A stretch of 64,000 nt of DNA from Antilocapra americana (taxonomy: Eukaryota > Chordata > Mammalia > Artiodactyla > Antilocapridae): contig ML661885.1 in NCBI GenBank assembly GCA_007570785.1, positions 35,287,683-35,351,682 of the forward strand. Direction: 5' to 3'. Below the pieces are notes generated by a model. It was not told the DNA's origin. It saw only the letters and a list, made by a program, of their open reading frames with translations, and did not search any database. The translations under genes and the position numbers were made by a program. Of the stretch, positions 57,717 through 64,000 are shown piece by piece (the stretch's first letter is position 1; each line of letters opens with the position of its first letter).

Positions 57717-57801
57717 ATTTATCATGGGCACATCCATTTCTGCGTGTATTTCTCCGTTCAATTAGATTAATTACCCAATTACTCAAATTAAAACAACTAT
57801 C

Positions 57802-57805
<4 letters not shown>

Positions 57806-57838
<33 letters not shown>
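57806..57838. repeat. (TA)n microsatellite
   Basis: Uninterrupted TA run of about 16 units. Confidence 0.95.
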
Positions 57839-57839
<1 letters not shown>

Positions 57840-57841
<2 letters not shown>

Positions 57842-58545
57842 TAATAATTGATATTCTTTAGGACCGTAGTCCGAAGAATACCTTGCTTCCTTTGGCTTTC
57901 TCTTTTGTTAAGTCACTGCAGACAGCCACAGGTCAATTTCTGTATCTGTTTGGATGTTCAGAGCCTGACTGACATCAAGGTAGTGGAGAAGGGAACAGAG
58001 TATGAAAGGTCAGGTCAAAGTTCATCTTGCTTTGTAATGATGAAGGGCCAAGACTGCTGGAGTGATTGATTGTTCACTTGTTTCAGATAATATGGGCTGT
58101 GATATGTGTTTTCCACTAGTATGAAAATTTTTCAAAGGCTTGATGAAAATAAACACGATCGAGCAAATCTGATACCTAGAAAGAAAACATTCCTCTACAC
58201 TAGAGCCATTCTTTGTACCTATGAAAATCACATAGCATGAAACCCATTTATGCCTGTATGAAAATGTATGCTTGCACACATTAAACCCATAGCATAGCTC
58301 TATGCTGACAGTGTCATTTTTAATAATGAATCAAGATAAGCCCACTTAGAATAGCTGTTGTATTTTTTTCATATTTTGGACTTATTTTCTTTCCAAGAAA
58401 TACTTCTGTACATGATGTCATGAAAATATTTGAATTATTTGTGGCTCTTAAGTGAAGTTTGTTTTATTGTAGTGTTGACCCTTTATTGCCCTTATTAAGA
58501 TTTTTGTTTGTTTGTTGTGGTTGTCTGTGTTGTGGTCTTCAAATT
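57840..58545. other. Unassigned stretch
   Basis: No named repeat and no gene-like frame. Confidence 0.45.
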
Positions 58546-58549
58546 AAAC

Positions 58550-59020
58550 CCAATAATGGATAATCTCGTGTCAACTGGAGTGAGCCACAAGAATGTCCAG
58601 ATAAACATTGTTCTAGGTGTATCTGTGAGGTGTTTCTGGGTGAGGTTAGAATTTGAATCCTAGGATTCAGTAAAGTAGGCTGCTCTTCCCAAAGTGGTTG
58701 AGCATCATCCGGTCCTGCAAGGCCTGAACAGAACAAAAGGTGAAGGGAGGAATTCAGCCCTTCTTCTCGTCTCACCTATCTCTTTCCCTTGTGTTTCCTG
58801 TCTCACTGACTGAACCAGAACACCACAGATTCTCCCGACCTGAGACTGGGATTGATATCATGGGCTCCTCTTCTGTTTCGCAGGCCTTTGGACTTTGACT
58901 GAATCACACCACTGACTTTTTTGGATCTCATGCTTGCATATAGCAGATTATGAGACTTCTCAGCCTTCATAATTGCATGAGCCATTTCCTCACCATAAAT
59001 CTCAATTTCTGTCTCTTTCT
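58550..59020 (+). mobile_element. Old LTR-like dispersed repeat
   Basis: TGGATAATCTCGTGTCAACT, GTATCTGTGAGGTGTTTCTG, AGCATCATCCGGTCCTGCAA, then AGACTTCTCAGCCTTCATAA and TTGCATGAGCCATTTCCTC follow the order of a common old mammalian LTR-like repeat (MaLR-like). I cannot fix the subfamily. Confidence 0.55.
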
Positions 59021-59045
59021 GTGTATGTATAAATATGTATGCATG

Positions 59046-59258
59046 CGTGCTAAGTCACTTAAGTAGTGTCTAACTCTGTGCCAACCTGACTGTAGCCCAC
59101 CAGGTTCCTCTGTCCATGGGATTCTCCAGGTAAGAATACTGGAATGGGTTGCCATGCCCTCCTCCGGGGCATATTCCTGACCCAGGGATCGAATCTGCAT
59201 CTCATGTCTTCTGCATTGGCAGGCAGGTTCTTCACCCCTAGAACCACATGGGAAGCCC
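59046..59258 (-). mobile_element. Bov-tA SINE
   Basis: Antisense element from GCTAAGTCACTTAAGTAGTG to ACCACATGGGAAGCCCC. Confidence 0.92.
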
Positions 59259-59320
59259 CATATATGTGTATAAATATATACTATGTACACATTATTTACT
59301 CATTTATTTATTCTCTGAAG

Positions 59321-59634
59321 AGGGCTGCCCTGGTAGCTCAGCTGGTAAAGAATCTGCCTGTAATATAGGAAACCCTGGTTTGATTCCTGGGTTAGGAAGA
59401 TCTGCTGGAGAAGGGATAGGCTACCGAGTCCAGTATTCTTGGGCTTCCCTGGTGGCTCAGCTGTTAAAGAATCTGCCTGCAATGTGGGAGACCTGGGTTC
59501 GATCCCTGGGTTGGGAAGATCCCCTAGAAAAGGGAATGGCTACCCACTCCAGTATTCTGGCCAGGAGAATTCCATGGACTACAGTCCATGGGTTCCCAAA
59601 GAATTGGACACGACTGAGCAACTTTCACTTTCAC
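59321..59634 (+). mobile_element. Dimeric Bov-tA SINE (partial unit plus full unit)
   Basis: The first unit runs from GGGCTGCCCTGGTAGCTCAG and stops at CCAGTATTCTT. The second starts at once with GGGCTTCCCTGGTGGCTCAG and runs to an ACTTTCACTTTCAC tail. One target duplication flanks the whole (attctctgaag at 59310-59320, attctctggag at 59635-59645). It has the same architecture as 6320-6605. The 147-codon plus frame is a shadow. Confidence 0.93.
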
Positions 59635-59645
59635 ATTCTCTGGAG

Positions 59646-60841
59646 ACCCCCACTAACAACAATTTTTCAAAGTCTGTTCCCTGGACTCTGAAGGAAACTA
59701 CTTAACTCCTTCTGGAAGAGGAAAGGTTTCCAATGTCTAATATGTTTAGGAAACACCAGGTATTATGAGACAAAGAAGCTTCTTTACTTTAGCACTCTTC
59801 GGAGCTTTCACTAAGCCAGCATGAATGAAAACTCCCAAGGGTCTACATGAGGGTGGATTTAATAAGAAGTATTTCGCCAAGTTATTTTATGACCAAAGTT
59901 TTAGATGAACCTCTTACAAGAGTATTGTTCCTTAGAACACACTGTGGCAGCAGACTACTGTAAGGCCATCAGGGAGTCAGAAGAATTATGGATGGCCACA
60001 TGCTGGTTTCCTTTTGGCTCAGACCTTTAGAGTCTGTAGTACATAGGTAAATTCTGCAGCTGCAAATTCATCTATTTAACTTTTCATATTAAAAAGTCAT
60101 TGTCAAAATGTCACATTCTAATAATGCAGAGCAATTTAGAGAAAGTCTTGTAAAACAATACATATTTTTAAAAGTTTGAAATCACCAGGAGTTTTTTAAA
60201 GAGAAAGAAATAAAAATTTCAAAAATTCATTCTTCTTATGAATTCTAGAAACAAAGTACTTTAATTACTTACAAATATTTGAAATCATGAAGATGATATT
60301 TATGGTAACATCATGGTCTCTAAAATATGTTCTGAATAATCGGACAGTAATTTCTGCAAAAAGCAGAAGTAATGGCACGTGTATTTCTATTTCTACTAAC
60401 AATGTGTGAAGAGAGAGTGAACTGACACTTTAAACTTCTAATGATTTTTGAAATAGATAAATTTTTAAGAGTTAGATTTTTTTTCTAAGTTAGGATTAAT
60501 TTAGCATCCTTGCAAATTCAGACCTGGTGCCAGATAGCTGTACTTTCTGGGAATTTTACTTCACACTTCATTTATTTATATGTTCATTATTCATATGGAA
60601 TGACATATGTATGAGATAAATTTTTATTAACATACCTTTTTGAGGATTCAAAAATAATCACTTCTATATATTAGTTCTAGCATAATTTCCTCTTCCTCTC
60701 TTGAGATGAAAATATCTGAACTCTAGTACAGGTGCTTACAATTTTCTTGCGGCCTTATTCCTATGCTTAAAAATTTTTAAAGACATATAAAATAATGTTT
60801 TTTAAAGTTTTAAGTCAATTGATGATATACTAAAGACAAAA
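59646..60841. other. Unassigned AT-rich stretch
   Basis: No named repeat or gene-like frame. Confidence 0.45.
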
Positions 60842-60921
60842 GACCTGGAAAAGGAAATGGCAGCCTACTCCAGTATTCTTGTCTGGAAAATTCCCTGGAC
60901 AGAGGAGGCTGGTGGACTACA
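60842..60921 (+). mobile_element. Bov-tA/Bov-A SINE fragment
   Basis: GGAAAAGGAAATGGCAGCCT to GGAGGCTGGTGGACTACAG, about 80 bases, truncated at both ends. Confidence 0.85.
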
Positions 60922-60924
60922 GAG

Positions 60925-61320
60925 AAAAACTAATATTGTATATCCCTTATATGTGGAGTTTAAAAAAACAAAAGACCAAACTTGAAAAGACAGAATAGGT
61001 GATAATTACTGAAAGCTGACTGGTGGGGGAATGGAAGATGTTTAAGGGTACATACTCGCAGCTAGTATATAAATAGGTCCTAGAAATCTAATGCAAAATA
61101 GCGTGATTATAGACAATAAAACTGTATTGTAAACATTAAACTTTCTACACGACTATATCGTAAATTGTTCCCATTATTAGAAAAAATGATAATTATGTGA
61201 CATGAAAGAGGTGTTAATTGTCGCTACAATGGCAATCATATTACAATATAAATGTATCAAATCTATATGTTTTATGACTTAATCTTTTAAGTCAATCATA
61301 TCTCAATAATTAAAAAACAA
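60925..61320 (+). mobile_element. Ancient L1 3' UTR
   Basis: The old-L1 order is visible: GGGGAATGGAAGATGTTTAA, GGGTACATACTCGCAGCTAG, AATAAAACTGTATTGTAAAC, then TAATTATGTGACATGAAAGA and ATCATATCTCAATAATTAAA. Confidence 0.7.
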
Positions 61321-61474
61321 TCCAACAGTACCAATCTGGAGAAAAGCCACAAAATCAGATGAAAGAGTTATTTAATATTATATTGAGAGTTTAGAAGTTA
61401 CTATGCTTCAACACACAACTTGGTGACTGAACATCAGTTATGCTTCAACACTACAAAGGTAACTCCTTTTTTGG

Positions 61475-62195
61475 TGTATTCATTCATTCACTCAATAAAT
61501 ATAGTAAGTATCATTCACAAATTAGAGGTGGTCCCTGCCCTCTGGGAGCCTCTGAGTTAGTGAAGGAGATAGGTATTCTATACAAATATGTGGGGCTTCC
61601 CTGGTGGCTCGGTTGTGGGAAATCCAGCTGCCAGTGCAGAAGAAGCAGGTTCGATCCCTGGTCTGAGAGCATCCTACATGCCATGGAACAGCTAAATCCA
61701 TGAGCCACAACTACTGAGCCTGTGTTCTAGAACCTGGGAACCGCAACTACTGAAGCCTGTGTGCCCTAGGGTCTGGGCTTTTGTGAGGCCACCACAGTGA
61801 GAAGTCTGCACACCACAACTAGAGAGTAGCCCCTGCTCTCCACAAATAGAGAAAAACTTGTGAAGCAATGAAGGCCCAGCACAGCCAAAAATAAACAAAT
61901 GAAATTATTTGGAAAAAAAATGAATATGTAACTAAATAGATAATCACAAATTTTAATGAATGATAATAGAGGACAAGAATGGATGCAGTCTGAAAAAGAC
62001 TATAAAGAGGGACCAAATTTAGATTTGGGAAGGTATCAGGGAATGTCTCTCAAGAGAACCAACTGGCAAACTGAAAGGTAAAGAATGAACAGGAATTTGC
62101 TAGTGAAGAACATGGCAGGAGAATTCCAGGCACAGGGAGCAGTGTAGACAAAGGCCCTGGAGTTAGAAAGAGCCTAAAAATACCACTTAGTTAAC
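61475..62195 (-). mobile_element. L2 LINE 3' region, antisense, interrupted by a SINE
   Basis: Left part: TTCATTCATTCACTCAATAA and GGTGGTCCCTGCCCTCTGGG. Right part after the SINE: GAATTCCAGGCACAGGGAGC and AGTGTAGACAAAGGCCCTGG. Both fit one antisense L2 in the correct order. Confidence 0.7.
61592..61905 (+). mobile_element. Long CHR-type SINE nested in L2
   Basis: GGGGCTTCCCTGGTGGCTCG, GCAGGTTCGATCCCTGGTCT and ATGCCATGGAACAGCTAAAT appear in order, then AACTACTGAGCCTGTGTTCT and a GCACAGCCAAAAATAAACAA end. Confidence 0.88.
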
Positions 62196-62199
62196 AAAT

Positions 62200-62418
62200 G
62201 GGGCTTTCCCAGTGGCTCAGAGGTAAAGAATCTACCTGCAATGCAGGAGATACTGGGGATATAGGTTCAATTCCTGTGTAGGAAAGATCCTCTGGAGGAG
62301 GGCATGGCAACCCAGCCTAGTATTCCTCCCTGGAGAATCCCACAGACTGAAGAGCTTGGGGGGCTACTGCCTATAGGGTTGAAAAGAGTCAGACATGATT
62401 GAAGCGATTGGGCGCACA
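62200..62418 (+). mobile_element. Bov-tA SINE
   Basis: GGGGCTTTCCCAGTGGCTCA to AGTCAGACATGATTGAAGCG, followed by a CACATGCACACA tail. Confidence 0.92.
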
Positions 62419-62510
62419 TGCACACAGTTAACAAAAAGAGATCAAGAGAAGGATGGCATGAGCTGAGACTGAGGAGGGTCTAGGAGATCATGAGTTTTAT
62501 TCTAAGTAAA

Positions 62511-62790
62511 AGCTGCTGCTGCTGCTAAGTCGCTTCAGTGGTCTCTGACTCTGTGTGACCCCATAGACAGCAGCCCACCAGGCTCCCCGTCCCTGGAATT
62601 CTCCAGGCAAAAACACTGGAGTGGGTTGCCATTTCCCTCTCCAAGGCATGAAAGTGAAAAGTGAAAGTGAAGTCGTTCAATTGTGCCCAACTCTTCGAGA
62701 CCGCATGAACTGCAGCCTACCAGGCTCCTCCATCCATGGGATTTTCCAGGAAAGAGTACTGGAGTGGGGTGCCATCGCCTTCTCTGCTAA
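62511..62790 (-). mobile_element. Bov-A2 dimeric SINE
   Basis: The plus strand starts with four TGC units and CTAAGTCGCTTCAGTGGTC, then shows two Bov-A units joined by ATGAAAGTGAAAAGTGAAAG. It is the opposite-strand counterpart of the element at 34166-34425. Confidence 0.94.
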
Positions 62791-63048
62791 GTCACAGAAG
62801 AATCCATTAAAATCTAAAGGTAGCTTTTTATAGTGATTGTTGTACAATAGCATTAACAAAATTGTAGCACACTGATTCTTAGCAAGTGCAAATAAATGGT
62901 GATATTACCATTAGCAACATGAAAATAAATCCAATTCTAAGTTGAATTTCTTAAAAATTTTATTGCTGTTCCTGAGCCTCTTGATTCTACATGTTAATAT
63001 AGCAGATTAGGACCTAGTTAGTATCTAAGTTTTAGGAACTAGTTCTTA

Positions 63049-63253
63049 GGGCTTCCCAGGTGGTGCTAGGTGGTAAAGAACCTGCCTTGCCAATGCAGGA
63101 GACTTAACTCTGGGTTGAGAAGATCCCCTGGAAGAGGGCACAGCGACCAGTATTCTTGACTGGAGAATGCTGGACAGAGGAGCCTGGTTGGCTACAGTCC
63201 ATAGGGCTGCAAAGAGTCAGACACAAGTGAAGCGAATTAGCACAACACAACAG
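63049..63253 (+). mobile_element. Bov-tA SINE
   Basis: GGGCTTCCCAGGTGGTGCTA to GTCAGACACAAGTGAAGCGA, then an ACAACACAACA tail. GGTGGTGCTAGGTGGTAAAG is a small internal duplication of the head. Confidence 0.92.
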
Positions 63254-63254
63254 C

Positions 63255-63929
63255 GCACTTCTTATGAGATTCTAGTGTCCTGAAGACTCAATGCCATAAA
63301 AATATCAGGATATTTTTTCCTGCAGTCAGGCATGTTGCAGGAACTCAGGGAGTTACCACCGAGAATGAAAGCAGTTTGAACTTTCCTTTCTGCTGCAGCA
63401 GTTGAAATTCAGATTAGAACTGAAGGTAACCTTTTCAAACAACACATTTAGAATCTCCCTTTAGATACACATGATATTATTTCACTGTAAGATATTAAAA
63501 TATTGGTGCCAAATGCATTATTCAGAAAAATAAAACTCTTCTTCCTACATTTCTTGTTAGTGAGAAAATCTACAATTGGGTAAATTCACTCAAGTCTGAT
63601 TAATTAACAGAAACTCCACACTTTAATTAGAAGCAGCAGCAAACATGAGAATATCTATTTTGGACCCAATTTTACCATTAATAAAGACAGACTCTTTCAA
63701 AATAAGACTTTTTTCTTTTTAAAAGGGAACAGTGATGAGACTGCTTCATTAAATCCTAGTGTTTCGTTTATAGCCACAGAATCATTTAACAGGGTTAATT
63801 TTGCTTAGCTCTGTACAGCTAATGTTAAATTCAAAAGAGATTTTATCTTAATTTCCTAGATAGTAATTTTAATAATTTTAACTTCTACTTTGTTATTACT
63901 TTGTATAAAAAAGAAGACTTTCCTTTTAA
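63255..63929. other. Unassigned AT-rich stretch
   Basis: No named repeat or gene-like frame. Confidence 0.45.
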
Positions 63930-64000
63930 TTTTCTTTGTTTATTTTTTTATTTTATTTTATTGTTTTTGCCATACATTGTCATAATATCACCATGGGTTT
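63930..64000 (-). mobile_element. Bovine L1 3' end, antisense, cut by window edge
   Basis: A T-rich tail (TTTATTTTATTTTATTG) followed by TTTTTGCCATACATTGTCAT and a CCATGGGT block is the start of an antisense young L1, as at 25170 and 43440. Confidence 0.7.

Noticed and set aside
59248..59691. 147-codon plus-strand frame
   Set aside because: It lies over the dimeric Bov-tA SINE. Similar peptides appear wherever these SINEs occur.
51264..63253. Closely spaced repeated units that could be mistaken for a CRISPR-like or satellite array
   Set aside because: They are SINE copies in both orientations with irregular spacing and separate target duplications, not an array.

Overview
The window is nuclear DNA from a ruminant, most likely a bovid. 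The evidence is the repeat content. It holds more than twenty tRNA-derived Bov-tA SINEs, two dimeric Bov-A2 SINEs, several 3' ends of the RTE retrotransposon BovB, young bovine-type L1 3' ends, CHR-type artiodactyl SINEs and a mini-mariner. Under these lie older mammalian layers of L2, MIR, L1M and ERVL-MaLR elements. There is no bacterial-style gene layout, operon or CRISPR array, and no tRNA or rRNA gene outside the SINEs. Almost all open frames of 60-150 codons are shadows of repeats or chance frames in GC-rich DNA.

Genic signal: the only convincing one is a CpG island at about 36.38-37.30 kb. On the minus strand it carries a TTTAAA box, an A/T-rich CArG/MEF2-like box, an ATG in a strong Kozak context at 37005 and a good splice donor (CAA|GTAAGT) at 36776/36775. 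I read this as the promoter and first exon of a minus-strand gene whose first intron would fill positions 1-36775. I cannot name the gene. A 79-codon minus-strand open frame at 19501-19740 has protein-like composition, but I could not assign it.

Layout: 0-7.7 kb holds SINEs, a BovB end, an old L1 and L2 pieces. 7.71-9.17 kb is a perfect 442-bp inverted repeat with a 574-bp spacer, the most striking structure here. 9-28 kb is mixed repeats: BovB, a hAT remnant, three LTR-like sequences, MIR/L2, nested L1 plus SINE, and a SINE-interrupted LTR. 28-36 kb is mostly single-copy with a few SINEs and MIRs. 36.4-37.3 kb is the CpG island. 37.3-42 kb is mostly single-copy and presumably upstream or intergenic. 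42-45.2 kb is a nest of old LTR-like and L1 sequence into which a SINE and an internally deleted bovine L1 inserted. 45-64 kb is repeat-dense, with an old 5'-inverted L1, a 1-kb BovB fragment, a twin-primed young L1, dimeric SINEs and an interrupted L2.

Nothing here amounts to a set of genes working together. What is most worth following up is structural: two unusually well-matched inverted repeats, a promoter for an unnamed gene, and several retrotransposon insertions whose target-site duplications can be read directly. Repeat family names are by eye from remembered family features; no database search was run.
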